From Heligmosomoides polygyrus polygyrus (Eukaryota; Nematoda; Chromadorea; Rhabditida; Heligmosomidae), in the NCBI GenBank assembly GCA_947396885.1, contig OX377205.1, positions 28,273,899 to 28,337,898 on the forward strand: 64,000 nt of DNA, in the 5' to 3' direction. This document shows, piece after piece, positions 10,701 through 25,700 of the stretch. A program made the position numbers and the translations under genes. Numbering within the stretch: the stretch's first letter is position 1; the number at the start of each line of letters is the position of its first letter. Below the pieces are notes generated by a model. That model saw only the letters and a list, made by a program, of their open reading frames with translations, did no database searches and was not told the origin of the DNA.

Positions 10701-13700
10701 GAGATCTAAGTCGTGAATCCACTGTACAGCTCTCGAAGGACTCTGATGTACTGAGTAGGAACGCCCTGACTGAGCAGGGCTTCGAGGACCGCTTCAGTCT
10801 CGACGGAGTCGAATGCCTTCTTCAGGTCGATGAACGTAAGGCACAGCGGCAGCTTGTACTCTCGCGACACTTCGATGAGCTTCGTAATGGTGTGTATGTA
10901 GTCGATCGTGCTGAATCCTCTCCGAAATCCTGCTTGTTCGCATGGCTGTCCTTCGTCCAGCGTTCGGCCGATCCTATTCAGGATAATTCGAGTGAACAGC
11001 TTGTTACAGCAAGACGGTTCTGCTGGTCTTCCACTGAGATGGACCTTGCACTCCGACAGGTAGCGTGTGAAGAGCCGCGCCAGGGTGTTGATGAGCGCTG
11101 GCGGGAGGTTCCTCAGGTGTTCGGGTCTGATCCTGTCAGGGCCGGGTGCTGTATGTTTCTTCACCGACGAGATGGCGTGTCGGATCTCGGAAGGGAGAAC
11201 AGAGGGAACGACGTATCCATCCTCCGGAAGATGGCATGGGGCAGGTAGACGTGGCTATCGAAGAGATCGGAGTAGAAGTCGTGGATGACCTACTCCATTG
11301 TCCTTCTGGAAGAGGTGACGGTTCCGTCAGGACGTCGGAGAGCGGTCATCTTGGTCTTGAAGTTGGCGAAGTTTCGGCGGGCATTATGGATGCTCAACCC
11401 TGCCTCTGCTGCTTCAGCCAACACTTCCGCCCTTCTCTCCTTGAGATCTTCCTTTATCGCCGCTCTGCATAGCTTCGCAAGCTCGGACGTATGGTACGAG
11501 GTAGAATTCCTTCAAAGCGTCTTTCCTTCAAAGATTTTGAGCATTTTGTACAGTACATACGCCAACGGTACATCGGAGGAGTTTCCTATCTCTGTTGGTG
11601 TTTACCAAGGGTCTGCGCTTTCGCTGCTCTTTTTCATTGTTGTAATGAATGCCATTTCGGGAGGTCTTCTCAGAATCCTTCCCCTGGATGCTACTGCACG
11701 CAGATGACGTAGTGCTTGCCAGTGAAGACAAGACCGAACTCGATTTACAAGTGCAAGCTTGGTGTGACCGCTTGGTGGTGTTCGAGCTCAAGCTAAACGC
11801 CAAAAAATCCGAGTACTTGACGACAGACTTAAGCGAGACCGGCTCAATTGCGACCAGTTGCGCGGCACCTGTACAGACTTTGAGTACCCTGCTTCGCGCC
11901 TGATGGAAGTCTGACGTTCGGAGTTAACTCATGTTTGAGCGCAGCGTGGTCCAAATCCAATGACAGACGTTTTATGTGATAGGAAGAGGACGGAGCGCCT
12001 CAAGTCGAGGATGACGTAGGGAGCTGAGTGCTGGCCTGTAACCATGGAGGTTGAGACTTGCCTCAGCGTATTGGAAACGAGAGTATGTACCGATGAACGG
12101 CTGGCGTTACGTGTCTGAACCTATTCGCCACGAAGCAAGACGTCAGAGATTTGGTGTCGCTCAGATTGCTGTGAAGTTACGTGAAGCTCGCTTTCGGTGG
12201 TATGGCCACGTTCACACTATGTAGTAGTGGCACTGTTCGAAAGATTGGCCTTAACGCAGTTATGCCCGGAAAATGGCCCAAAGGCTGCTGGTATCCAGCC
12301 AGATCAAGCATTTAATCACGTAAACTGGTGTCACCATACCAGAACAGTGGACCCGACCTCGAAGCGGGACAAGCGCTCAAGAAGAACACCGTTGCTTATT
12401 GTGTTCATCTACACGCTGGAATAGTGGTATTCGATGGACTCCCCATAGGCTTGGTATAGAAATGTATGGTTGAAGAAGGCAAAACAGTCCGCCTTTGTTC
12501 TTGTCCACAAAAGGACACTTCGTTTTTTTTAAAGATCCGAATAAAATTGTTTATGATTAGCCTTCGTTCAGAGTAATCCTTTACTGATTGTACCGCTTAT
12601 ATTCGCTAACTCACTCAGCTCTAGTCGAATTTGCGTCGAGTTCTAACTCCTCATCTTTCTTTCAGCTCACTCACCTACTCGGCAGACTCTCATGGATGCC
12701 TGACAGCCAAATGTGCGAAAGGTCAGATGTTCAGCAAGGGACAGCCTGTTTCGCAAGCCAGCTGCATTGGCGGAGTGTATACGGTCAGCGGAAAGGCTGC
12801 CTCCCAAATAGCCTGCGGAACTCGTGAGTTTCACCTGACCGTTACCTAACTGACCACGAGTCAACCATTTTTGTAGCATGTGATGCGTGCACTGCTCTTC
12901 TCAACGACGGCCTCACTTGTCCTGATGGCCATACCTGTACTACGGTGTCTGAGAGAGAAGGTACTGTAAGATACTGTAAGATACTTCCTCTCATTGTTTG
13001 GTAGGCAAAGCTACTCGTATTTCAGGACAGTGCTCTGAGGCATACTGTCCGTCTGGTATCATGACCGCTGATGGCGTGGAAGTTGATTCCCTAACGTGCA
13101 ACGGTCAATCCCAGTGGGTCGACGCTGGAGGCACCACTTACACAGCCGCCCAGTGCGAGTTGTGTGAGTATACATGAACAGCTCCCTGGGGAAAGTTTTT
13201 CACATTCCTTCGAAACAATCTTTAAATTTTTCTAGCGTGTTTGCTTTGTACAACACTCACGAATACCGGCATGGCTTGTCCGGAGGGCCTGATTTGCTCT
13301 CCACCGTCAGAGAAGGAGGGTACGTCCTAATATTGCTACCGCTAGTGATTACTTTTAATTATTCTGACTACTGAGCAGTGTGCCCGCGTAAACGAAAAAA
13401 CACAAAAGAAATATATTGAACTCATAAATTATACAGCTCTGACGGCTCAAATAAGCTCGAGCGAGTCACCTTGTGCTCATCGTCAGAGGATATTCGCCTT
13501 GGCAAGAAGGCACATGTATGTCTAATCATATCCGAAATGGTCTGGCTAAGCTCATCATGGGGGTAGAACACACCCGTGCTGCATAAAAATTTTAATCTTG
13601 TGGAACACAAAGCGTTGAATAGAGTTGTTCTGCAAGGTCATAAGCCGCACTGACTTCAAAGCAATTTTTTATCGGCTGAACTATTGCCTCAACGAAGGCG

Positions 13701-16700
13701 AGTGAGTAAAATGGTGGATAAGTACATAAGAGGAGCGGTTCATCCTCAGTGAAACGAACTTTTATATTATTATTGCTTCAAATGTACAAGAGATAGCGGT
13801 CTGGGAATCCTTCAAGGCCCTCGAAAATGTAGGAAAGCTGAAGAACTTCCAGCTAGGACCGTTCCCACATTCTTTTCGATGCTGGCGTACAGGACTCTGT
13901 GAATTAGATTCGATCAGTAGTCGATAAGAGGTGCCCTCTCCACGCACGTGGAAGCCCAGGACGAGAGGTGGAAAGTATTTCGCATCTATGAGCTAGGAAG
14001 AGCTAGTGGGCTTGTAGTACGCGTGGCAGGGACGTGTTAAGCATTTCTTTTCACGCTTGAACGATTTGAGAAGTGTCCGCACACCCGTAATCTATTTTTA
14101 GGGGGGAGGGGAGGGGCAAAAGTAATGAGACAAATTGAAAAAAATCTTTCTTTATAACTCAATTACAACTCAACGATGCTGAGGAATGCATTTGCTATTA
14201 AGGGCAATGACCTTGCCGTCATCGCTCAGCCAACTTCCTGTGTCCCTTCCCACCAGGAAGTCCTGTAGGCTCAAGAAGTAGTGGTAGTCGCATGGAGAAA
14301 TGTCCGGCGAATATGGTAGGGAGGCATGTGAACGTAGCCCAGCTGGCCAAGCTTATCCGTGGTTACTTTTTTTTTCCCGATGAGGTAGAGGAAGACCTTC
14401 TTGAAACGCTGCGAATGAATAAGAGCGAGTCGCCTGCGCATCTCTTCTACATATTTCGCTCACCGTGGCTTTGCAGTTCATCGTAGTGCTCTTGGGAAAC
14501 AGCTTCCGGTAAACCGATCCATGGGCGCATACCCAAAAGCTCAAGAGGTGCATCTCGCTGTGAACATCTCGCCGAAGGTCGGTAACAGGTCACCAGGCCT
14601 CACCCAGACTCGCTGCTTGGCAGGGTTAAGGTAGAAGGCGTACTCCTCATCTTGCGTGAATATTGAGACCAGGCTGCACGGGGTTGGGAATTGGGCGAGA
14701 TTTGCGCGACAAAGGTCGACTCGTCAGACTGGGGGTTTCGGCATGAGACAGACTGGAGTTTTGGCATGCTTCTGGAAAGGGCGGAAGTGGTAACTTCTCA
14801 GATGGGCTTCATTAAGTAGCATATAAACATACAAATACGATAAGCACGAAACCAGACTCCGGCCACGAGAGGGGTGTCTCATTACTTTTGCCCCCCCCCC
14901 CCTAATATTTCTTGACGACAAATGAACTCCTTGCTGAATTATATAGCCGTCTCCAAACTGATTACATCTCTAGCTAAGGCAAGCAAGTGAATGAAAATAA
15001 ATTAACGAGCGACTAATTGGTAACTGATTGGTAGCAACAAGTGGGCTGCTTCCCTGCCTTCTAATTGGAGTAAGTTTCAGTCACTTGGATCTCGCTCCTT
15101 CGTCCCGGAGAACTCTAAAACCATAAAAATCACACGGACCCTCTAATTGTGCCCACACATTTTCAGATGGATGCAAAGAGACCTACTGTCCCACTGGAAC
15201 AATGACGGCTGGCTCCGAGCGGACGTCGGTGACGTCGCTTACGTGCAACGGCCAGAGTCAGTGGGTGGATGACGAGAAGACAGTCTTCACATCCGCTCAG
15301 TGCGAAACACGTGAGTTTTGTTTTCAACCAGTGGTAAGCTACAAGAATGAGGGCACTCACATTAATCCCAGGCAGCTTATCTTGTTTGGTATTTTTGTTC
15401 CACATTTTAAAGGTAAGAAACGATTAAAGCGGAAATTTTTTAATTTGGTAAGCCCAGTATACGTGAGTATCGACATTTAGGACAAACCAAATAAGTTTGG
15501 CTCAATAATAGGCTTACGTCTTTTGAATCCAAAATGCAAAAAGGTTTCGGCGGCATAAGGCCATGCACACTTCTGCGACACCGCGGCGCGACAAGTGGGG
15601 CGACGGCTACCTCCGCGAAATCCGGCGATCGCGGCGCGGTCGCGTTAGGGCATCGTTATAGGCAACAGGACCGACGTCCCCGTGCATGTTGCGCCGCCAG
15701 GAATGATTTGAGCCATTCCAGCCAGCGGCACTCAGCGCGACGTCGCCTGCGATAGCCGCCGCGACAGCCGCAAAAGTGTGCATGCCCCTCTCTGCGGCAC
15801 GTGTCGCAGTGTCGCGCCGCGGTCGTCGCGGCCCTATGCTTCATTATGGCCACGCCGCGCTGTCGCAGAAGTGTGCATGGGCCTATAATGATCAACGTTT
15901 CTTAAAAATTTCTCAAGTCTCCTGCTGCGGAGTCATGATAAAACCTTCTTCTATACAAAAACACCGTCAGAAATTTCAAGGTCGTAGCAATGCATAATGT
16001 TCTCGGTTCCAGCAAAAACGCCAGGTGGATGTGACTGAAACTTTCGTGGCGGTTATTACGCGGTTAATTCTGTGATCTGGGCTGCGGTATTCGCTACAAT
16101 ATAACACTTGTGGCACTATTGCCACAAGTGTTATATTGTAGCGAATACCGCAGCCCAGATCACAGAACTCCAGAGGCCGCGGAGAGGTCGGAAGAAGTTT
16201 TCGCCCGAACTCATGGGGTTATTTGGGATCACGAGTCTGACAACCGTTTTCAAAATTTCGGCCGTGGGTCACTGTAGGTACGGGTGACTAAGTCTGACGA
16301 GGTCATGACCACCGGTTTTGCCCAAACTTCGTCTATGGGATTATTTGCTATGCTGATCACTAATCAGGCATCCGTTTTTGATGTTACACTGGATTACTAG
16401 GTATTACTCGATTAGCACCCCAGATAAACCCAACAAAGAAAGTTTGGGCGCAATCAGAGATCATGACCTCGACAGCCTTATGCATATACACCTGCCGCAA
16501 TCTACTGTAGTCGGCCGAAATTTCAAAAGCAGGTACCTCAAATAACCTCCTGTGCGTAGCTTGGGCGAGTTTTTTCATTTCTTCTCGATCTCTGTAGTCG
16601 TTTGCAATACGGTGTACCCCATTTGTCTAAGCAATTATTGATATTCTTTAATACATGACTAAAATCCATGTGAAGGCAATGCAATCTGAAACGGTATAAA

Positions 16701-19700
16701 ATGGCATCCGTATAACATTGGCTAGTGTTCTAAGCCAAAGTACGATAATGAGAAAGAACATGCAATAATAAACACCCAGAAATATGAAGAACAGAAGGGA
16801 ACACAAATCAAGAGGAGTGCTTCATTAATTTTCCTTTCTAAGGAAATATCTTGAGCATCTGAGATGAAAGCATGCGACGATTCTTCGTCTTTCGTACTGT
16901 TATAACAAATGCGTTGAATTTTCTGAAGAGTTGAACCGAGCGAGTAGAAAACTACGCTGGCAGAGAAGCACCAGAAACTTTCCAAACTCCAAAAAGAAAA
17001 AAATTTCGAGTGTGATATAGGATCACGTCGAGCTACGAATACCTCGAGAAGGTTGCGTCGTTTATTTGAATACGGATGTGACTGTCGTTTTCATAGAGTT
17101 GTAGGTGGGCGATATAGGACAAGGCTTCCTTGCAAATTTATGGTAAAGCAGATTTTTTTCAATTTCAAAAACACAATTTTACTGCGCGCAACGGTTTGGA
17201 AGAGCAACTAGGCTCGTTGTGGCTAGGGCAGCTAATCATGAAAAAGGCACACGACGAATTTTCTCTCTAGGCTTGCCCCAAACTTATACCACCAATCTCA
17301 CGGACATCGCGAAACGTTGAAAGAGGGGTATAGGTCTTTTTGGCAGATAAAAACGAGCATAAAATACGAATGTACTGATGAGGTGACGCTTTTGCAATAA
17401 CCATTTTTCGAATTACTTATTCATTCATTTATTTAAACAAAGACAACAGTCTTACTTAAAGAATGAGAGAAAAAACCGGACATGTACGACACAACAAAAA
17501 GAATGAGTCATATGCACATTGAAATCGGTGACATAATAAAGCGTCTACTGACTACAATACCGCCCGCGTTGCGGGGTCAAAAAGACGGTTTGCGACGGAA
17601 AAATCCGTCGCAAACCGTCGCATGGTCATAACTCCTTCACTTTTATGTTTTTTGAAAAATTGTTAACACCGTTCGACTCAACTCATCGAGATCTACACAA
17701 ACATATATAAAACTTAACCAGACCACCGCGTTTTCACCGTGGGTGGTCTAAAAAATAACTGCAGCAGGCCTTTGCGATTAGAGCACCTTATTTCCCACGA
17801 CGTGCATGATTTCAGAGTATCTCAGGCATGGCGTATGTTGTCTGTGTTCTCTCATGCCTGGAATGCTCCGAGAGTGCGCCGCGCACAATATATACAGGAT
17901 CGAACCTATCAATCGCCTCACCTGCATTTTTGCTCCCCTGTAACATTGCCTCTTTCTAAGCTATACAGTCCCACTTTGGCATACTGCTAGACCGTTTTAC
18001 TGCCTACAAGAATCGCGAGTTGCAGCCGAAAAGATTTGAACTTGAAAGAGTTATTGTGCTTCGAACACGCCCGCGCGTTCAATTTGCAAGCGGTCTCCTC
18101 GATTGGAAGGTCCGATTCTATATGCATTGTTTACGGCGCACTCCAAAGGCTAGCTGGACAGCTTAGGAGCAATTCCTTAGCAGGGCGGCTAGAAATTTAT
18201 GATAAAACTTCCCAAACACCCACTCTACCAGTTGTCGAACCCACTCGATTGATAGGCTCATCTCTATACGTATTGCACACGGCGCACACTTCAGTCTCGC
18301 CGGGACAGACTGGAGCAATTCCCTAGTAGGGCGGTTGAAAATGTCTGATAAAATTATCCAAACGGTTCGAAATAGGCTTGAACGCTTTACATTTTCCAGT
18401 AAGGGCAGATAGAAGCGGAGTGAACATGCCTTCTAACACTCGGTTGATAGGTTCGACCCTGTATACATTGTGCGCGGCGCACTCTCGGAGCATTCCAGGT
18501 ATGACGGAGCACAGACAACGTACGCCATGCCTGAGATACTCCGAAATCATGCACGTTGTGGGAAATAAGATGCTCTAATCGCAAAAACCTGCTTCAGTTA
18601 TTTTTTAGACCACCCACGGTGAAAACGCGGTGGTCTGGTTAGGTTTTATATATGTTTGTGTATATCTCGAGGAGATGAGTCGAACGGTGCTAACATTTTC
18701 TCAAACAACATAAAATTAAAGGAGTTATGACCATGCGACGGATTTTTCCGTCGCAAACCCTCTTTTGGACCGCGCGACGCGGGCGGCATTGTACACAATA
18801 TTCCATAATGCTTAAGCTGTGGAAAACCTTTTGCAGGCCTGTACAGATAACCTTGTAATGTCTTCTTATTTACCTAGCAGCAGGTTCAAATCACCAAGTG
18901 CGCTGTATGTTAGAAAATCCGATCTGACTCGCGTTTTAGCAACTGAAACTCGAAGCTTGAGCTTTCCTCTTACGGATCTCGTCAGAGCACCGTCAAAGAA
19001 ATCGGTTGGGTTAACGGATAACTTGTTGCTAATGACCTTAAACATCATGACACAATCTGCTACTTTTCTTCTATTCTTAAGCGACGGATGGCCAAGCATG
19101 ACTGATCTTTGAGAAGCATGTGGTATCTGATTATAGTTCATTGAAAAGCATCTCATCAGAAGTTTTCTAGTGAAGCTATTTGAACGCTTTCCAAAAGCTA
19201 CTAATAGTACTAGCGAAACCTGGAACAGAAATCGGAAGTTTAAGTCAGCTCTAAAAACCTGTATAATTTTATTTTAAGCGCTTCCTTGATGTGAAAATTG
19301 TTGCCAATTAGCACACAGCTTCTCCTTATTCTAGCCTGCGGTCAGTGCACAGCTCTGACGAACACCGGAATGACCTGCGCAACAGGGTTCGTTTGCACAG
19401 CTGCAGTCTCTCAGGCAGGTCAGTTGTTTGAAATACATGCTATATGGCAAACCAGCAGAAGAAATGAAACCTGACAACGACCTTGGAGGTGAAGCAATGA
19501 GCACAAGAGGTAAAGCAATGAGCTGCACTGGATCATTTGACTGTCTAGCCGATTAAACCTTCAAGTGCTCTCGGCATTACCAGCTTCATCGTTTTCACTA
19601 AGAATGATGATTTATGTCGTAGTTGCTAGGCATATGGGCATCGTTTGATATGCGGAACTTCAAAAACGACCAAACTGACAGCAGCAGCGCACTTCCAGGC

Positions 19701-22700
19701 ACAATGCTTAATTTGAGAACTTCGCCAACATCGCAATCGCATCGATTTAAGGACGGAGGCTCATGTACAGCTCGTTTCAGGACAGTGCCCTGTTATGACC
19801 TGCTCAGAGGGAGAAATGAAGGCGAATCCGGGAAACGTCGCCGTCACTTCGTTGTCCTGCGACGGCACAGCGCAGTGGATCGACTCGCAGTCAGCCGTCT
19901 ACACTGCGGCGCAGTGCGAGTCGTGTGGGTGCTTAGTTCCTTGAAAATTTTCAGCTGCAGAGAAATCTCTGCTAATTGTAAGCCCAGAAGTGCGAAGGTT
20001 GAAACAATCAATTTCTTCGGAATGTGCCATGCATTCAACCTTGTTGCTATATGGAAGAATACCCTCACAACCTCTATACAGTGACTTATGCGGGCGGTCT
20101 GATAGTCATTTCTCTCTGGGTTTACTTTCCAGACCATTTCAGCTCAGAGAAGTAGTTATGGTCGAAATTCAAATCCTAGTTCGGTTACTGGTACCCAACG
20201 CATTCCTAGTACTCACAGCAACTGGGCCATGAGAAATATTGCACGTAGTAGATTTGCACATACATGCATAAAGTTTCACAGAACTTCAGAAGGAGAGGTA
20301 AAAGAAAGTCTTTCTATAACTTTTTACTCTGCTATAGAGTACTGCTCATGTACCTTTACGCTCACTAACCATAAGTGCACCACCGAATTCGCATCGCAGA
20401 TAACCTGAGGTTGCTCGAGATTAACACTTTCCGATGGAAGTCCACTGGGAGAAGTTTGCGGATCAGTAGCGGCGTTGCGACTGCGACTTGGTTGCTGACC
20501 CTTCACCCAGACCATATCACGTAGAGCTTTGTCCTATTTCGGTTAGTAGCTTCACCTCCAAAGCTACCTAGATGGGGCACTTATCGAATACGAGAGAAAA
20601 GGAATTTGGCTATCATTTGGAGGTCACTGCGTGATAAACTTTTCTTAGCAGTGCCTTTTGCTTACAACTTTTAGCTCAACTAGAAAGGTCCTTTTCAACT
20701 CGACATGTGAGAAGAGGTCGGCATCCTTGGAGGGTAGGGATGGATGCACACAATGCGATAAGAACAACTGTTGAACTGTTGCAAGCATTGAAGACCGTGC
20801 CGTAATACATATAATCTACCGAAAATATTAACAAAATAAGGGCACAAAAATTAAAGACCTATAGAAGATGGTAGTCCTGTTGAAATATTCATAGAGGTCC
20901 CTAAGTACTGATTTCATAAGCTCTCTAGTGGGTGTATAGGCAAAATTCCCAATCATATTCCATCCCGAATACTCCTTTGAAGCAGAATGAGTGGCGCATT
21001 TCAAAAAGGAATCGAATAACGTTGACCTTTACATTTTCTGTTGAATGTCACAAATAAATAATTTCAGCATGCACCCAGTGCGCTGCTCCTACAAACACAG
21101 GAATGCCGTGCACCGAAGGACTGTTATGTGTACCTGCCCAAGAGCGAGAAGGTAAGTGGAGTCATCAGAAAAATATGCAGCATCAGTCTTCGCGAAGCAA
21201 AGGTCCTACGCTCCATTAGACTGGCAAGCCTAGGTAAAACAAATGGTAGAAATTCAAGCTGATTTTGGCAACGCTACTATGGCACGTTGCGAGTGACATC
21301 ACAAAGCCATGAGTAGTGACACGCATGGAAACTGCCTCTTGTTCATCACTGGCGGTTGAAACGTCTCTCAACTCACTGACCCCAAAGAGGTCACTACCGT
21401 TGTGACTCTCTTCCTATCTGCCTCTGCCGAAAGGAAAAAGAATTTATTTACAAACCATAATTGAGCAAACTTGATCGGATTAAATGATAAACTGGTAATT
21501 CCTTTCCCTCCAATGCACAGTCTTGTGCAGAAGATCACTGTGGAAGAAATGGAAGCAGATTTGATAAGGAAAAGAGAAAAGCCAAGTAAAGCAACAGGTT
21601 CAGACGACTTAGCGGCTTATCTACGGAAGCCGAGGTGCTGGCACCTCGATGAGGGCCTGACGGTTGTTGCGGAAATAGGGTACCTGGTAGTTGGCAGCAA
21701 AGCACAACGATCCCGATCTGGAAGAAGAAAGGCAGTCCTGCGGACTGCACAAGTTACCGTCCAATCCGATTGTTCTCGCACGGAATGAAACTCTTCAAGC
21801 AATGGATGGACGTATTCGTGAGATCGCCCGGCTTCCGCCAACCAGCGTGGCTTCGCAGCCGGCTGTGGCACCGTCGATGCCATTCGTGCTGTGCGTGTTC
21901 TTGTAGAAGGCATATCGCCAGAAACAAAAACCGCTGCATATCGCTTTTCTCGACTTGGAGAAAGCACTCGATCGTGTACCGCGTGAGGTTATGTGGTATG
22001 CTTTTCGACAACACGATGTTCCCGAAGAACTTATTGAGTGGGTGCGCATTCGTTACCCTTGTCCTAAGAGTCAAGTGCGAGCGCCGGCCGTCACATCTAC
22101 GGAGTTTCCAATCTCCGTCGGTGTTCACCAAGGTTCCGCGCTCTCCCCACTCCTTTTCATTGCAGTAATGGATGTCATTTCGAGAGATTTTCGGAAACCT
22201 ACTCCTTGAACGCTATATGCAGATGACGTAATTCTTGCCAGTGTAGACAAGGCCAAACTTGAGCGACAAACGGAAGCTTGGTGTGACCGCTTGGCGGCGT
22301 TCGGGCTCAAGCTGAACGTCAAAGAATCTGAGTAGTTGAGGTCAGAGGTAAACGGAACCCATTGAGATCAATGACACTGCGCTCGTACGAGCGACACATT
22401 TCAAGTACCTTGGATCAGCAGTAGCGTCTGATGGTAGACTGACGTTCGAGGTGAACTCGCGCGTGAGCGCAGCGTGGTCCAAATGGCGCTCGATGACAGG
22501 CGTTTTATGCGACGAACGATACCGGAACGCCCTAAATCAAAGATCTACAGAACCGTCGTCCAACCAGCAGCGTTGTACGGTGGCCTGCAACGAAGGAGGT
22601 TGAGAGCCGCCCAGCGTATTTGAGACGAAAATGCTGCGCTGGACGGGTGGTGTCACGCGTTTGGATCATATTCGTAATGTCTCAATACGTCAAAGTTTGG

Positions 22701-25700
22701 CGTCGCTCCAATTAGCAATAAGCTACGTGAAGCTCCACTACGGTAGTATGGCCATGTTATTCGTGCGAATGATGACACCGGTCGGAAGATTGGCCTCAAC
22801 ACAGAGGTGCCCGGAAAACGGCGCAAAGGACGGCCTAAGCAATGCTAGTTGAAGGAAGCTAGTATCCACCCCGATCAAGCATTTGTTCGTGCGAAGTGGC
22901 GTCACCACACCAGAAGAGCGGACTCCGCTCTAAGCTGGACAAACGCTGAAGAAGAAGAAAATGATAAACTAGTACCTGATTCTTTTTCAAGGGCCATTCT
23001 TTACGTGGCTGCCGTTCATTCCACTTTTACAATTTATTTATATTTGAGACCAGCCCTAGTTTTTGCTGGTAGATACATAGCTCATTGAATTTACAGTTTT
23101 TTTAAAATTTTGTTCATTGTTTATTACGTCGAGAGAAAGTTCCCTTCGTTTACGCTTCTAAATGAATTTAGGCGATATAAAAAGCACTACAAATGGCATA
23201 TATACAGAATTTGTTTCGCCTTCTAGTAGGGCTGTTGGAAACTGCTGGAAAACGTTTCCGCCATTGTCTTAGGCACATTACTCTGCGAGGTCACTCTGCT
23301 TTCTCCGATTTTCCGTAACAATAACATTGTACTAACGACAGGCCAACAGATTACGCAAGACGAAGGGGAACTCGATGCCAAATCCGCCAAAATTGCTGCT
23401 CAATTTCCCTATGTGATATTTGGTGTTACCTCCGCTATGTGTAAAAGGTTTCTATTTTTAGTAGCATGCAACTGTCACTATTTTCGCAGTTTGTTCGCAA
23501 TTTTTAGCTGCTAGACTCTGCATCAATTGATTTCTTGCTTGTTGTATTTCACGACGAAGCACACCAGGGATTCCTAACCAATCACCGAGAAACCTTAGAA
23601 TACTATGTACGCAGTAAGCGCACTGCAAGTTTGTGATGGTTCAAGGGCGTGAGTTTCAATTTCAATCCCAAATTACTTCATTTTCCCGCAACGGGTGCAT
23701 GTTTTATAATGCTTTGCTGCTCTATGGAAACATTTTCATTTCCCAATAAGAAACGAAACCACATTATTTCATTACCACCGTTATTTGACCTCATCATTTT
23801 CACTGTTGTCCACATGATTAAGCAATCTGTTCTATTAGGGGGGGGGGGAGGCAAAAGTAATGAGACAAAAAAAAATTGAAAAAAAATCTTTATCCCCCCA
23901 TATATAATCTCTTTATAACTCATTTATAACTCAACGATGCTGAGGAATATATTTGCCATTAAGGGCAATGACCTTGCTGCCATCGCTCAGCCAACTTCCT
24001 GATCCCATCCTTCCAGAACAGGTTGGGCCTGGTGTTGATCAACTGCTCGATATGGTTGTCAAGCACTGCTTGGGTTCTTGTGTCCCTTCCGACCAGGAAG
24101 TCCTGTAGGCTCAAGAAGTAGTGGTAGTCGCATAGAGAGATGTCCGGCGAATACGGTGGATGAGGCATGTGAACGTAGCCCAGCTGGCCAAGCTTATCCG
24201 TGGTTACTTGTTCCCGATGGGGTGCGGCGTTGTCGAAGAGGAAAACCTTCTTGAAGCGCTGCGAATGAATAAGAGCGAGTCGCAGGTCCATCTCTTCCAT
24301 TTCGTTCACCATGGCCTTGGAGTTCATCGTAGTGCTCTTGGGAAACAGCTTCCGGTAAACCGATCCATGGGCGCAGATCCAAAAGCTCCAAAGGTGCTTC
24401 TCGCCGTGAGCATCTCGCCTTCTCATCTTGCGTGAATATTGAGCCCAAGCTGCTCGGAGTTAGGAATTGGGCGAGATTTGCGCGACACAGGTCGACTCGT
24501 CAGACCGGGGTTTCGTCATGAGACAGACTGTGGTTTTGGCATGTTTCTGGAAAGGGCGGAAGTGGTAACTTCTCAGGTGGCCTTCAGTAAGTAGCATACC
24601 AACACACAAATACGATAAGCACAAAACCAGACTCCAGCCACGAGATATATGGACACGGCATGGGGTGTTTCATTACTTTTGCCCCCCCCCCCCTAATATT
24701 GCTGCCCCAAATTTTGGTTTAGTTATAACTTAACCTCTTCGAAACTCTCGTTGTGACAGGTTCCTGTTGATCTACTTAATGTTTTTAACTGTCGGTTTCT
24801 ACAACCACTCGAAGCTGTCTTTTCCTCAACAAATCTTTTTTTTTTCAGTGCAGGGAGTTTAAATCAGAAGGAGGTCAAGGACACGATATTACCTGTTGAC
24901 ACGACTTTCGCCTTTATATGAATGCCTGATCCGCGCTCAAATTTGTTAACTGTGACAATCGTAAGAAAAAACACTTCTAACCTCACTCGGCTCTCGAAGG
25001 CTTTTCAGCTTTATGAGGAAACTCTTTGTGACTGCAACGGAGTTTTCAAGCGCGTGGCAGGTGCACATTTTACCGAACCTTTATCAACTTCAGGACAGTG
25101 CTCGGAAGTCTACTGTGCTAGCGGGACACTCACTGGAAACGCTGACCGTACCTCTGTGACTTTGTTGACGTGCAACACTGCAGGGGTCTGGGTGGATACG
25201 CAAGCCGCCACCTATACGACTGCACAGTGTGAAACACGTGAGTTCGCTTTCCAACTAGTGGAAAAGGTTGAAGAATGCGAACACCCAACTTGGGCGCAGG
25301 ACGCTTTCCTCGTTTATCAGAACTGCTTCACATTTTTAGGCAGAGTCATTTAAAAAGGAGAGCTTTCTAGAACATCGCATGCCCAGAGGTCGTGGATATA
25401 TCATCTTTCCAGATCTAGCAGAAACCAAATGAGTTTGGTTCAATAACAGACATACAAGTTTTGAAGTCGAAACCTTAAAAAGGGTTAAATGTGGGCGGTA
25501 TTTTCAAATTTTTCTTAAATCTTTTTGGTCAATAGATGCCAAGATATAAAAGCGTCTCCCATACAAAAACATCATTGGAAATACCAACACCGTAGCAATA
25601 CGTAATGCTTTTCGATGCAACAAAAATGAGTGAAACTTTCGCGACCGGTAAAGTCAGAGCGGCTATGTATTTTTGCTACCCTTGTAAGGGTGTTCATTAA

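Larger units (their letters stand above)
9370..12440 (+). mobile_element. RTE-C copy (old), split by RTE-A2 and a SINE
   Basis: The right part (11497-12440) encodes [28 protein letters not shown] and [18 protein letters not shown] in broken frames, then a C-terminal tail ending near CGGGACAAGCGCTCAAGAAG. The bases just before 9411 read on across the insert: GRIV plus WYEVEF aligns with REVMWYAF of the copy at 22 kb. Many stops; inactive. Confidence 0.7.

Noticed and set aside
13410..13620. Complete second Penelope-like element
   Set aside because: Only a short 3'-like piece is visible; no RT or GIY-YIG frame is adjacent.
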